DNA of 64,000 bases from Marchantia polymorpha subsp. ruderalis (GCA_037833965.1 AP031358.1:3728001-3792000), one strand, 5' to 3'; shown: positions 37,501 through 51,561, numbered from the stretch's first letter. Notes: generated by a model from the letters alone, not told the origin. Program-made: numbers and translations.

Positions 37501-40500
37501 AGTCAATTGAGTGGTAAGTCAGACGGAACAAAAAGATTATAGCACTTACTCACGTAGACTTTAATGTTGAGTGGTCTATCGGCAGGAACCATGTCTCGGT
37601 GGGCCTTGGGATGCGCGCGCACCGAACGGATGATATTCGGATGGCTGTCTGTCTGTCTTCGTCTCTACAATTATGCACGACTCTGGAGTGACTGGGATGC
37701 ACTATCGATTTTGTGGGTCAACGTGTGATTGAGGATCGATGTTATTACTGACAGGTTTTGTAGGTTCATCTAGTCAACACTTCCAAGGTTTCTGTAGCCT
37801 GTTTTTGTAGAGACGGAGATCATTGAATTCGACAACCGCTTCATGACGAACTGTAACGATGAACTTGCGTAACTGATGAAACGATATAGTAGAGTCGATA
37901 TACTGTACCTCCTCTTCAGAATGAACCTTGATAAACTCAGGCACAAGGGCTGCCTTCACTCATAGGAAGAACGGATCACTACCTGGCATGAAAGTTAGAC
38001 GGGAAGCATGTATAACGAGGTAAGACAACTGAAATGTTCGCTTTCTTGCTCTGGAATGATATCTCTGTCCAGGTTCGATGATTCGTAACTTCAAAAACGC
38101 TTCTGCTGTTTTTTGCAATTTTCAGGTGATCTCGTCTCTGAAGTACACGCAAAGGGTGAATTCTACTTCATTATTCAGATCATTTTATCCGTGATGAAGA
38201 AGAATATACGACGAATTACGTGCAACTTACACATAGAAAGAATACATTGACCTCACTGCTACTGGAGACATGATAAAACTATGTGTCCAGCATTGAATCT
38301 CGTGACGGAAGTCGAATTGCTGAGATAGATCTGAACGTGCTCAATTGGTTGTCGCAGACGAATCTGGCTCGACGGCACTCTTATCGGATCTAACTTGTCA
38401 AGTCTGCAACTTGAAGTTGAGGTACAACCTGTAATTTGTGGATTCGATTCTCTCAGAGTTCAAACCTGGACCTTGACGTGTCATCGAATATCTTTACTCC
38501 TCTAGACATGAATTATCAAATCCCATCAGTCGCATTTCAGGTTAATCCTTTGCAGACAAAATTTCCACCTGAACTCCCTAGGTTTGAAAAATATTCATCT
38601 GCAATTCCTTGGCGATACGTTCCGACTGTCAGGAACCTTTAGTGCCAGCTTGTGACCACAACCTGCACCATGCAGAGTCAGGAGCCGTGTTGCATTCAAG
38701 CCATTCGCACATGGTCTCTCTTCCGCAGGCGTAGTATTCTGAATGGAGGGAGTGCTTCTATATCTTGAACTAACACGTCTAAGTCTCACGGTCGGAACTA
38801 TTTTTTCCTAGCCCGAGTTAATACATGCTTGTCATAAAGTCAGCTGTTATTTTTAAAAAAAATTAGAATTGAGGATTTCAGTCTAGTGATCAGAAAGAAA
38901 GATCTAGTAAAAGGCTGCAACTTTCCTTCTGTCTTAGATCAAACATCAGATTGAAGTTGAATTCTTGGTATCAAGATTAGACAGGGTCGAAATAGCTGTT
39001 CTAAGGGAAGACTGCTTACTTGCGGAGGTGGAGTTGTTTGAGGAGTCTCTTAATTCTTACCTGAGCTAGCGACACTAGCGTCCGGTTTTTTAACACAGCC
39101 GTTTCAAAGACATTTTATTCAACTCCAATATCTGTGAATCAGCGTAAGCGTTACCATTGTAACCCACTATGTGCAATAAAATGAAGTGCGAGGAATTTCG
39201 ATGGAGCCTGTAAAATTGAATCTGGAGACTTAGTTCATCTCTGGTGCATTGAGTAACTCACGATGAAACGTTATACCTTAATTTGTCTTTCTATCATGAC
39301 AAGGAAGGAACCGAGTAATACAGCAAATAGGGTGGCGGTCCTCCCCATCACGTCGTGCTGGGACGAAACCTGGGTGCAGGATGGGGTTAGATGGGAGCAT
39401 CACAATTCAAATATGGAGAATGGAACGTAGGTATCGTAACTGATCAATCAAACTATATACTGGAGCATTCCAAATGATCGAGTGAAGCACGAAAACGACA
39501 GGTACTCCGGTGAGTACCCTTATGGATTGCTCAGAGCACTTGCTCGAGTGATGATCAAAAAGCCACATTTGTTTCCAAGCACGGCAGAAAAAATAACCAG
39601 TCGATTCTCTCTTTCATGAGTGCTTGTAACGAAGGAACAAGAGTGACCTCTAACATTGAAAGCTGTACGATGTGAAGTACATCAGGGAGCTGTCGTTCGG
39701 TACGTTCGGATCGAAGGAATGTGGCGAGGTTCCTCCCCATTTGTGTTATACACGTTTTCTTGTTTAAGTGTGTCAGTGTCATTATTTTACTAAGTGTTAA
39801 ACGTAAAGCGTGGAGGAAATAAGTAGTGAAGGCTGATGATAGATAGGCAGTGTTCCATAGCTTTCCTGAAGGACAGATAAGCTCAAGAGAGCTTCAGCCC
39901 ACCATGGGATATGATCAACTGAACAAGGACATCAACTGAATCTACGAAGTGTTGGGGAAAATGAAGCTAACTTTGGTAAGTGCCTAAAGAAGTGTTCCCA
40001 GTTAGAAATGCGAAGGTTGAATTTGTCACCATGAACATGACTTCTTCAGGATCTCACAATGTCTCAGAGGGCGACGAGTCCATGTGTGTGCTGCACTACT
40101 CCCTGTGAGGGTTGAGGAAAGACACAAGGAAAGCATGAACCCAAGATCCACTTGAGCAGCCTACACAGAAACGTAGATGCGCAAACAAGTTACTCCAACT
40201 TTAGAAATCAGTCGTTTCGTCGCTCAAACCCATCAACAACAGTATCCTATTGGACTGACAGATTCTGGTTCTTTCAAGCACGCTGTGGTAGCCTCTGGCG
40301 GCTTACGCCACTCTAGGTGGCAGATTTGCAAGTCGATTGATGGCCTATGCTGTAGGCACCATATGCAGTTCGCTCCACCTCATTCCCTGCGACTGCCTGA
40401 CTTATGAACAGTCCTTACCGTACCACTGCTCCAAAACGCACCACGTTTTGTCGGTCTCGATCTTCCTCTTTCAGTACAGAAATCTCAGTGCTCACCTGGT

Positions 40501-41552
40501 ATCGCGGGTGGTCCAGTCCTTGAAGGATGCTTTCTGGGCATGGAAACTGGGCTTGGGGAAAGGGTTCCATTGAGGACCGCCGGAGGCATTTGTAAGCCTG
40601 AGTGACGTGCATTCAAAGACCATGAATGTTCTGAAGTCTCATATACCGCTCTTTTATAAGTTGTGTACGTAGTTCCGGTACGCGTTGTCTGCAGGATAAA
40701 GGTCTACAAACGGAGGCGGGTATGTCTTTACCAAGTACTTTCCTTGTCAACGCAATGGCACTCGACGGTTAATCTGACTACCTAGCCCGGATGCAGCCAC
40801 TTGTCAACAAGGAGGTCGCCTTTATTGCATGACAGTGTCTTCACTGTAAATCTTTCAGCCCCCGGAATCAAACTGGCTAGTTTCAGGCAGGCTGTTCGAG
40901 TTGCTGCACGCCAGTTCTCCGACTGTTGATATCTCATTGGGAATATTTAATGTTTACACATCCAGAGTTTGGAATTTGGAAGAAGAATGTGGACTCTGGA
41001 AAGATAATCACGTCTCTTGACGGTGATATCGACAAGACCAAGTAATTGTAAACATACCCACTCAACCTGCGTAAAGCTGACATCAAAGACCAGTGCACAA
41101 CACAAGATCGATAGCAACAAGGTGCAGATGCACGGATTTAGACTGTAGCTCGTATGAATACCTTCGAACGTACTACCTCTTTGGTTTGTGTGTGAAGTGC
41201 GAACTGAAAACGATGTTAGGGGATTTGTGATGTGTACATGACCCTGACCAAAGACAGTTGCTTGGTCCAGCGCACAATTCTCTAGCTTATGAGGTAAGAC
41301 CGGAGTTACACACATCAAAACGGAATCTCCCAGACGCACAGACAACTGTACACATGCACTTCTCTCGGTAATAGCATCTTAGGAAATACTTCTTTGATCC
41401 AAGGTATCATCCACATCTCTGATTGCCAGTCAAATTGCAAAACGTGTCAGGATGTTCATCTTTCCTTGCACAATCTTTCATTAATTTATGTCTTTTCTGC
41501 TAAAGTCTTACTCAAGATTGAAAGATTTAATAATCACCGTCAACAAAGTTCC

Positions 41553-41593
41553 TTCTAATTATGCTGTACGCTATGCGTACAGCATAACTAGAA
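41553..41593. repeat. 41-bp hairpin, 19-bp stem
   Basis: TTCTAATTATGCTGTACGC is followed by TAT and then by its complement, with one mismatch near the base. The tight 3-nt centre marks a near-perfect palindrome. Confidence 0.8.
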
Positions 41594-41821
41594 ATCAGGA
41601 GGTCCTTGCAGGTCGGTGTGGTAGACAGGGAACCGTGCACGAGGGTATATCAGCGTCGTCAGCACTCTTTGCCAGGTTACCAACGTGCAAAGTAATGTAG
41701 GCGTGTATTTATCCATGCCAGGAATTTCATTATTTCTAATAGACGAGTACACTGTGCCTAATTCATCCTGAGATTCAAAAATGAATCAACAGCACAGTTT
41801 TAATTCTGCGTACAAGTATAG

Positions 41822-41848
41822 GCGCTTCACATATACACAGTGAAGCGC
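41822..41848. repeat. Short hairpin GCGCTTCAC/GTGAAGCGC
   Basis: A perfect 9-bp stem (41822-41830 with 41840-41848) and a 9-nt loop. Function is unknown. Confidence 0.7.
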
Positions 41849-43832
41849 ACGAGTTTCAGCCTCGAAGAATCTGATGACAAAACCGGTTGTTATCGAACGT
41901 CAAAACTGGAGCTACGTTAACAATATCTGATGGAGTTATGATTCAATACGCCTCGTGAAGGAATTTCGCTCTACTGGAAAACTTGCAATGGTTCAGATCA
42001 TGAACGGCAGGAAAGGAGACCATTACTTCCTAGCTTGATCATACAACTACTACCAACTTTTACAGATCCCTGCGTCGGAATTGCCTAATCAAGCTGGGTC
42101 CAGTTGACAGTCCAAACGATGGACTTGGCCTGATAAATTTAACGTGTTTCAGATCTGATCATAGACTAGGACAAGGATCTAGCCCGATATTCTCTTTCGG
42201 CATAACTCCTTATAGACGTAACGTGGTTCTACATCAATTTGTATTTACTGTTTTACCCGGGAATGCAAACGTGGAGATGTAAACGACGGAGATCATCGAC
42301 AAGAACTTGTTCAGACGTCCAGTTTCTCCTGACCGTTTAGGAAATCAAGTTTGATAATTCAGAATATATTGATATTTCTTCCAGCAACCTAAATCTGTAA
42401 GCTTATATCGGTCGAGAAGAGTTTCATCACACCGCCATTCGAGGTGTGTAGTAGAGTAGAACTGCCCGGAAATATGAAAAACACTGCTGACTGGATATCA
42501 AGCAGGATTTTTGCTGTTTTATTATCTTCGGTAGAATATAGGCGAGTTTAAAGCTGTGTCCTATGCCGGACTAAACTTTGTAGCAACACGAAGACACCTG
42601 CTCCCATCTCATGAGTTTTGCTTCTCGTTTTATCTCTTCGTTACGACTGTTGTTTGCATTTCATCCATGTGGAAGTTTCTCAGTGAGGAATACACCGGAC
42701 TGAAGTGTACTTTAAGAGAAGTTCGGATTGTGTACTGTATCTACAGTGGCCGAGACACAATGTGACCTGGTCTTAATCAATTGCATGAACCAAGAACAAT
42801 ACAAAGAACAAATTAACAGCCTGTTTACATTTGAGGTCTTCTGCTGCACTGTGAAGATCATACATGCATCTTCTAAGTAAGTTGAAGAAAAGTTCAATAA
42901 GTTCTCATGTCAATTTACTCGCAGTTTCAATGGACAGTTTTGTCTGATGTTTTACTGCAAGAGAATTCCTTCTTTTGCTTCAAGCCTTTCCTGATGTTCC
43001 ATGTGCTTATGTTGCCTCAGCATTACTTACGTAAGCTCCTATATGGATGACTGCCAATTACCCAGGTAGACATTATGGCCTTCGTTCTGCAGGAAAGACC
43101 ACCTTCGACCTTTGGGCTGAACTAGCAACGGCTTCTAGGAAATCGAAGCAAAGCGAACACCAGAATCTGAACGAAATACTCTTTTGGTAGATTGTTGAAC
43201 TGACTTGCTTGAGTTGTTGAAGTTGCATACGATAGATCCGTTTATACTGACCCTGTGGTATATGCACCTTTGGGTTCAAAAAAACTAAATACAAGTATCG
43301 AATTCGAGACTTTTTCAATTTTATATACAACTGACGTCAATGAGTTGAAGACCAAGGAGCTTAAAAAAATTCCGAGTCTTTCTTAGTGTGAAGTCTATCT
43401 CGCATAACAATATATGAAAAAAAATGGAATCTAAATCAAAATAATCTGCGTTATATAGTGCGAGCGGTGGGCAGAAAAGGAGATGGAGATGGAATCTTTC
43501 CAGTTTGACACTCATCTATATGTGTCACAACTATGAAAATGAGATGAAGATGAAGTGATGTTTTCACTTGAACTTGTAAAAGAACCTGTTCTTAGGATTT
43601 GAGAAGAAACTAACGAACAATCTCAAGGACGGATCATATGTTATACTTTGTGATCTTGTGCAATTGTTACAGCTGATGAGTATGTCGGGCTTGTGTTTAG
43701 CCTCATCTTATTGGAATTTTTTGATGGAGCCATATCCGTTTTCAATGTCTTTCTCTTCAAGCAGTTGATTAGGATATATTTTTTTGCTACTTGGTCGCTT
43801 TGTGAAAGGATAGCATAGATAAACGAAAGAGT

Positions 43833-44208
43833 AAACAGGTTCACTTCGACCAACTTGAGCAATGCAATAATTAAAATGTATACGAGTTGGATGAAGCTGT
43901 TATACGAGTCTCAATTGTTGATATCTATCATACAGGGTGTTTTCCAATATAAGCCATCAGAAATATCCGTATTTACAGGCCAGGATTTTTAGATATCATT
44001 TAAAAAAAAAAATTTACCTGCCATTGATTATACACCTGTAAGATTACGGTAGATTCAAGATGACTCTTCACAAATCAAAACCCAGGTTTGCAGATAGCGT
44101 TATTTTTCTTCGATTGACGCAGGAATGAGTAAAACTTTATGTTTTCTTATGGTTTAGGTAAGTCTTTTCTTAAGGTCGGCGCGCACATATTTTTTTAATT
44201 TCTAGGTC
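43833..44208. repeat. About 375-bp extra block within A2
   Basis: A2 departs from A1 after GATAAACGAAA and rejoins at GTCGCCTG..GC-ACATTTTG. The block has no recognisable gene. Whether it is an insertion in A2 or a deletion from A1 cannot be told from two copies. Confidence 0.6.
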
Positions 44209-44580
44209 GCCTGAGCTGCATTTTGCAAACCGAGTACCGAGTAGATTCATCTTATATGCTCAGACCACTTCCTTTTTCCCCAATCAGACTCTTCTCTCTT
44301 ACTCAAGATACATCTTTACGTTGTGTACACTGTGGTGTACACAACGTTGTACACCACAGCGTAGTGTAGTAAAGTGTAGCAACATTGTACACTTTCTTTG
44401 CCTGGACAAAGGAAAGTCGTAAGAGGGAGGTACACTGGATCATATGAAGTGGTTCTTCCGAATCCACGAAATTAAATATAGACAGTCAAGAAAGTCAACA
44501 AATTCTCTCCGTATAGCGATCTAAGGGTCATCAAGACCAAATAATAGACATTGTCGACCAAATGCTTCTGACCACTAGCC

Positions 44581-46780
44581 TGTTTGCTGGTGGAGACCAT
44601 TTTGTTTTTCAGCACTACATTTGAGATGGAAACACTTACTAATATTATAACACCAGTTGGGTTGTTGCTTTTTATGTGAATGAACATTTTCCACATCCTC
44701 GGGTACAGATACACACACAGATACAGATTCTTTTGAAACCACTGATCCTTGACCTTACAACACGTGTTACCCGATCTAGCAATGCATTCTGGAATTTTTT
44801 GTTATGTGTTGCTAGTCTACCGCAGGATCGAGTCATGAGAACTTGATGGCTTGATTTGATCAATTTACAAAAGTGAAAGACTAATGCATATGATGTGCAC
44901 AAAAATGAATAAATAGAGAAAACTGAGTACATCTCTATGGTATACCATTTGATAATAAATGTCAAAAGAAATCTTGTACCATTTAATTGAGTTGGGCAAA
45001 TGTCACTCAAAGGCTATCTGTGTGTCTGTCAATCTCTTCATAGGACTTTACGGTTTTCTCTTTTCCTCTGCACCACGAGATTTTTTCCAAAGACACATTA
45101 TTTCAATATGTACAAGACAGTGTATTCAGATGAAATACGTGAGCAGAAAAGTTAGAGAGAGTATTCACGAGTAGTGATGCATTTCTCAAAGAAGTAATGG
45201 TGCAATTATAGATTTAGTTGATTAGAAGTCAGCGTTGGAGCACTTCGGAATTTATTGTTCAGATACAGGAGAGGAGTTTTGATTTGAAGTGTGGACTTTA
45301 ATGTGAAAAATGTAGTTTTTCTACGATCTGCATAACTCTATCCTTACACATGAGAAATTCGAATTATTATTCTCAAGAGGGACGTCGATGTTTGCACTAT
45401 AACATATTGAAATCATCGGTGTAAATCAAAATGGAAATGGTTTTATTTATCTGGAAAAGCGTGAAGAATGTATCGGTCTTATCGTCCTAGGCAGGAAAGC
45501 TCAAGGATTTGACCATGTGGAGGAGACTGATGTTCAATCTCCATAGGGCGTTGCTTTAATTGTTCTTGTCACACCGAACTAAAAACTGGAAGCTTCTCTT
45601 CTGACCTCTTACTGCTCAAAACATGTACATCACTGTTGCGTTTAGTTCCACTTTCGAGCAGGAAATCACGGGACTGGCCAAGTCAGATCAGGCTCACCTC
45701 TCACAGTACTTATTTCGAAAGCTACTAAACATCTTCGGTGACAATTTCCAATGAACCTCTACTATACACATAATGGGTAGGTTTTGTTCTTTAACATCCC
45801 AATCAGAATAGTGATCACAAGGTGGAAGGAAGCGAAGTAAGTGGGCTGGGGAACATAATCACAATTTCGACTTCTGAACCGACTCTTTTGTGTTTCAAAG
45901 ATTAACAATAGAATAACTTCCACTTATGGTTTTAAGAAACATATTATACAGTATTGTACTGACTGTACTGTATGCTAAGCATCGTGATTAACGTCTTGCT
46001 TACTAAACTGGGTTTGAATACTTGCGTTTGAAATCTTGGGAATTGATCCACATCACGAACACTCCCTCATTTTTAGGAGTTGGAAACAATTCCCGTCCAA
46101 AGTGTAGCAGCTACTTTGCGCTTAGTGGTGTGTTTTGGTGCAATAGTGGAAAATGTTGTACAAGAGTGTCAGACTCTTCAACAGTCTCAGTATCGCACGA
46201 ATCAAACTCAAGTGGCTCTCAAGTGCTTCCGAAGTCACCTTGAACCGACTGAAATCTGGGCTCACGACTGTACAAATTTCTCTCTTTGGAGGACAACATT
46301 TTGTATTTTGGAACCGGACGCGCATTGACCGTACTTTACGAGTCGGTTAGATGGGGTTGTCTGAGCGTTCACTGTCGAAACACCAGGGTCAGATACCGTG
46401 GTCTCTATCCCGGCATTCTATTTCATTTACCTTCGATAGTGGATGCTCTGAACGCGCTGAGTGGGTGACAAAAGACAACTTGCGAGTCCAAGGAACAACT
46501 CATAGAATATATTGTAACGACCTGGCGGAGTTAAGGAGACGAGAATGCAACAAACACAAGGTAAGTCTCTGGATATTCTCAATGTACACAACCCCTGACA
46601 CTTCAACAAAAGGAATGCTATGTTGGGATAGGAATGTGTGAAACCACGAATACGTTGGCCAACTACAGACAAATGTTCAATGGCGTGACATTGGTAACAA
46701 CTTAAAACCCACATATTTATTTTCACTCTTTCAAAACCTCCCATGCATTTACGCATGTTGCATCGTTTCTTAGGTGTATT
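44581..46780. repeat. About 2.2-kb extra block within A2
   Basis: A2 leaves A1 after GACCACTAGCC and rejoins near TTGAACATGCTAATATTATA (A1 about 7206). A1 has only about 50 unmatched bases at this place. The block has short frames on both strands, none recognisable, and no clear terminal repeats. It is a candidate non-autonomous insertion. Confidence 0.6.
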
Positions 46781-47440
46781 TAAAATTGAACATGCTAATA
46801 TTATACGCAGTAAACAATCTATCTCATATTGGAAATGGTGGTGTAGAACTCCACCGAAAAACCTCCCAAAAAAATCTTATTAAATATCCTATTAGTCGTA
46901 TCAAGTACAAACGTACATTGTTGCTTTACACACCTAAGAATGCTTTCTTCTCCAGAAAATGTCATCCACTGTGGGTTCTTTTTGTCAAAAGTGGATTTGT
47001 CATTGACCATTGTCATTTGTCATTACCGTAGTCAGAAATTCATGTAATATCCTGCCATTTCTCCCTTGGCTCCTGTGGATGTTAATATTCAATATTCACC
47101 GTGTTGAAGTTTCTCTAGATTTTCTACACAATCAAGTTTACGTTTGCTTGTCCCAACTGAACAGCCCCAAGTTGTGCTTTGGAATTCACAAGCTGTTCAG
47201 TAAGACTCAAGCTGTCAAAAGACCAGTTAGCTTCCAACATTCTTCACCCGAATATCAAACCTGACATGCACATCAAAAGTATTCACACAGATGAGGTTAA
47301 AAAGGCCGGTGTGTGTTTATACATAAAAAGCTATGTAATTTAAAAATTTAAAGAAAATATTAAAACAAATTTAGAATGGTGCATCTGCACATGTACATTA
47401 TTTAGGATTATAACATGGAAAAAATTCAGTGTCTTTGATC

Positions 47441-48999
47441 AGTTCTTCTTCATGATCGAATCGATAATATATCCTCTACATAGATTTTCACTTACGTGAG
47501 AAAGAGGTAATTGGAGCCTTTGTTCTAATAATGAAGAAGAAGGTGTTCAAATGCTAATATTGCATTCGGACATCGAAGGTTCATAATATCAGTCTCATAT
47601 GCACAATGACAAAGTTGAAAGTAAGTCGACCGTAAGGTAAGTAAAGAACATAAAACATCTTAACTCTGAGGTATATAGTCTACTATCTGCACTATTGGCA
47701 AATCTACGGAACGACAGAAATTGATGCAAGAAGAATCCATGGGAGGTGGAGAAAGGAGAAACATGTAGAAGTATATTTTCCATTTATGATCTTACACCAG
47801 AGAAAAAGCCATCAAAACATTGAAGGATAGTACAAAAGCACGAGTAAACCGTTGTGATCTACCGTAATAAGACTCAAAACAAAGGTAGGTACGGAACTTT
47901 GGCAGTCGAAATTTGAGGCATAAGTTTTTATTTATTTATCAATAGTGAGAAAAACACATGGAGCCATGCTTCCAACACATGTACAAGAATTCGAAAGACA
48001 TAAAATCTTGATCAATATGTGATTGAAATGAATGTAAGGTAATGAACTTTTATTGGATGGTTTAGAATTGCTTACAAGTGGAAGACGTAAAGATGGATTT
48101 GTGAAGAAATGCATGAACGGATGGTTGTTAGCTCTTGGCAAACGTGCTTTGAAAACAGGATGGGCAGGTCGTGGGTTTTCAATGTCCCCTCGTTCACAGC
48201 AGTGTTCCAAATGGTCCAATTTAATACTTCCAAGGCATCATGCAAACTACTCGTTCCAGGGCTCGAAGTGTGAGCTGCATCGTGACACCGATCCATAGCG
48301 CCTGAGATCTACATTTTGGGGTCATTGCTTTGCTCTCAGAAATAAAACTTGAAGCGTTGGTAAAGAGCTCGACCTCAACGGCATTATGAACGATCTCGTG
48401 CCATGTAGAGGAATCGTGACGATGAGTCGTGCATCTCACACATGAGATCTCGCTCCAGTGTCCCAAGGGAGGACGGACTGAGAACAGTACAAAGTACAGT
48501 AGTATACAGAATCGAAGGAGTGTCGTGAGAAGGTGACACCCGTCAGAAGTACAAGGGAGTAAAAAGCTCGAAGCAAAAGCTGCTGGAAAAATGGAACAGC
48601 AAGTTCGTAGGCGGCAAGTACAGTGGTTTGGATTGTGCAGAAAGTTAAAAGGATTTGGGCTGATGCGATTTTCTCATTCAGGCTATTTCCTCCTGCAAAT
48701 TTCAACCTACTCATGCATGCTACCATTCAACTGCCAATTTTAGATTCTACAGTGCTCGGGGCGCACTTGATTCCCTAGGGGGGACTAGTAGCCTCAATCA
48801 TCTCATCTGAATATGGAAGCAGTACAGTACTTTGTCGCGGGAATGTTATCTGGGATTTTGGTTGGTACATTTTCGAACATGTTCTGTGTTGGTGAAGTAG
48901 AGCAGAGTAAATAGTGGTATGAATGTAGATAAGCCCTCGGACAGTTCGCTTGCGCCATCTGGGTGGTGGATATTCTCGCTGATGCGGGAACGGGAAACA
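47441..48999. other. Intergenic, no gene recognised
   Basis: Frames reach 96 codons (48436-48726, minus) and overlap on both strands. I recognise none and see no repeat boundary. Confidence 0.5.
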
Positions 49000-50720
49000 G
49001 CATTCAAGCAGCACTTAGCCAACTGACAACGTAACTCAGAGAGCAGTTCATTAGGACATTCTTGCGGGAAAACTTCATATCCGTTCATCGAGATGTGGAG
49101 TGACTGACGAGGAGGACTTCTCTTGAGGCTTGACCCGTCGTCGTCGTCGTCGGCTGTCACATCGAGGAGAGCGCTGGGTGGCTTTTCTTTTCCCGGCGGA
49201 TGTGAGGACTGATGGATGGATGGATGGATGGACGAGAGAGAGATCAAATCCGATCCTAATCCCGAGAAAGCGACCGATCGACAGATGGTTTCGGCCTTCC
49301 AGCCAAAGGATTTTGCAAAGCTGTATGTGTACAGTGGAAGCGTGCGTAGCTTCGGGAATATCTGAGGTAGAAGTGTACAAGGCAGCGCAAAGTTGCCAGC
49401 AGCCGGCTCCTTAATTACCAGCGATCCGTAGCCGATCGAGCATTAATAAAGGCACACTTAGCAATGATTGTCATTTACATCCGGTGGCTACCGCCGGACA
49501 TGTCAGTGCGAGCAAGGGCGGACGGTCAGTGAGTGAGTGAGTAAGTAGCAAAAGGCACGTCGATGCACACACACTTTCCTGCGCCATCCTCGTCGCTCTC
49601 GATCTCTCTCTCTCTCTCTCTCCTCGCCGTCCTTCCCTCCTTCCTTCCCTTCCCTTCCCCTCCCCTGCCCGCTCGCTCGCCCGCCCGCCCGCGCGCACCT
49701 CGTCTCGAGACGACAGACGACACGAGAGAGCAAACTGTACTTTTCCTGATATTTCTACTTTCGTATTCGGCGCACGCACGTGATGTCAGCCTTCGAAGCC
49801 ATGGAGGTCGAGGACGGACGCTCGTAGTTCTCCATGGACAGTACTATTCCACACGCGACCACTCACTCACTCACTCGCTCACTCGCTCAACTCGACATAG
49901 ACGCATCCAGATGGTCTGCGCACTCTGATCTGGCTGCTGTCGGTCAAACGTAGATGCTTCCCTCGCTCGCCACTCTCTCTCTTCTGCCTCGCGCCTCGGC
50001 CTCACCTTCGCCTCCACCAGACTGGCATGAGCGTGGCAACCCCCCTATCCGCCCCTCAAAGGCGCCTGGGAATCAATGGCATGTAACCGGCCAGCCCGAC
50101 GAGCGCCTGCATGCTCCCCTATTCTGTTCCACTGTAGGTTGGGCTTTCGATGGCTCCAGCCAAACGGTCCCATGGGGCCCTTCCTTTGTCTGTTGCTCGT
50201 TTGTCCGTTTTCCATCTTGGCTCTAGAGCGTTTCTCGCATGCCCAGACACCCCCCTAGTGGACGTTGCGCTCGCGACAGCTCCCCACGCACCTTTTCCAC
50301 TGTTCGTTCGTTTCGTTCGTTCGTCCCCCGCCTCCCTCTCCATTGCTGCGCGCTCGCCTTCGCCCCTTCGTCTACGATGTCGGAGTCGGTAGCGAGTACG
50401 TAGAGACGAGACTGTATGTGTATGTCCTGCGGCTCGTGCCCACAGGCGCTTGGACTGTGCGGCGAATTCGACTTTGCTCTCGCTGCGGGCTCAGAGAAAG
50501 TGTTGTGCCCGACCGGGAGGTGGTAGGCCGGAGTGGAGCCAACCGGCCTACTCAAGTTTGCAGCGGACTCGGTCCGGGGGCCTAGGCCTTCGATCGCCAT
50601 GCTTCTGTACGATGGTGGACTCTTTGTAGGCCAGGAGACATTTTCCACGTACAGCGACGTATGGAATCACGACTTTCATTTGTACTGCAGCAGAGAACAA
50701 TTTGTAGTCTCATGCTGAAA
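49000..50720 (+). promoter_or_regulatory. GC- and CT-rich zone, probable promoter and leader
   Basis: This is the most GC-rich stretch of the window. It has a CGT run (about 49136-49152), GATG repeats (about 49213-49231), a CT run (about 49601-49621), CCCT/CCTT tracts, and CACT/CGCT repeats (about 49858-49886). CT-rich tracts on the plus strand resemble plant transcription starts and 5' leaders. Translated frames here are low complexity, so I call no protein. The zone lies 1-2 kb upstream, in the plus direction, of the hairpin cluster at 51.5-52.2 kb and could drive it. Confidence 0.4.
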
Positions 50721-51478
50721 ACGATAAGTTAGTACCCAATTTTGTACCAATTCCGGGTTTGATCAGCGAGTATGATGCTAGCTTTTCACTCCTCACTATC
50801 TTCTTAGCAGTTTGATAATATTACCTCCTGCATTTTTCCATTTTGTTCCTTACTACTCCATGTTCCTTTTCGTGTTTATTTTCTCAGTGTACATTGATGG
50901 GTATGCTTATGTACCTGTTAATATTCTTCTACTTCTGTATTTTCTTCAGACTTGTTGCTTTTAATGAAACAAATTCAGTAATAGTTTAGATTTTACTCCA
51001 TTTGTTTTCCCTCCACCACGGTCAAACTCTTCTTTTGTGTGGGATAAAATCTAATTCGGCACATTTCCTTCATTGATAGAAAGGAGGTGTTTATAGTTGA
51101 TCTACAATATACGTTTGCTTCGCTAGATACCTTACCATCTTGCAGTAATCACCGAAAGTTTCCTTTCCCTGCGTGCAATTTAGTGACTTTGCAGTGCAGT
51201 TTTTTCTTCGGTTAAATAAAGTTGAGAATAAATTATATCATCAGCTTTAGCTTTCATTCCATTTAGCTTACCTTCTCCACTAATTACAATCCGACAGTGT
51301 CGAGATGAGCCATTATATACAAAATAAATGGAACAAAGAAAGAACTAAACGTGATTGCGTTAATTTATACCATTCTATTAAGATAAATCATTTACCCTTC
51401 CTGTCACACGGTCGACGTCTGTTATAAGCGTCGAAAGCGGTAGCAGGAGGTTTAAACTGTGGACTGAAGTGAATACCA
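50721..51478. other. Moderate-AT stretch, no gene recognised
   Basis: No long frames or repeats. If the hairpin cluster is transcribed on the plus strand, this would be part of the primary transcript or an intron. Confidence 0.5.
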
Positions 51479-51513
51479 ATCGTGGAAATGACATCTCAGA
51501 CCATTTCCACGAT
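51479..51513. repeat. Perfect 12-bp hairpin beside the miRNA-like cluster
   Basis: ATCGTGGAAATG (51479-51490) pairs with CATTTCCACGAT (51502-51513) across an 11-nt loop. It is too short for a plant miRNA precursor, but it lies 49 nt before the first long hairpin. Confidence 0.75.
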
Positions 51514-51561
51514 AGACTATGGAGATGCCGTGCAGAAACTGTCAGCTCCATCCTTCGTTGG

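Larger units (their letters stand above)
34501..42649. other. Moderate-GC region without recognisable gene
   Basis: Base composition rises to a gene-like level, but every frame is short (up to 132 codons at 40947-41345, minus), frames overlap on both strands, and I recognise no domain or exon chain. The region may be decayed mobile DNA, non-coding transcription units, or lineage-specific genes with small exons. I cannot tell which. Confidence 0.45.
42650..47440. repeat. Duplicated segment A2 (copy of A1, with insertions)
   Basis: This is a same-orientation copy of 5575-7880. Matching blocks are about 42650-43832, 44209-44580 and 46780-47440. The right end reaches the ATTATTTAGGATTA-AACATGG block that also forms the inner end of the RPS4 arms, and then stops without any RPS4 sequence. 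Similarity by eye is roughly 85-90%. No supportable gene is present in it. Confidence 0.75.

Noticed and set aside
49563-49928. Ser/Leu/Pro/Arg-rich frames on both strands
   Set aside because: They translate CT and CACT microsatellites and are low complexity.
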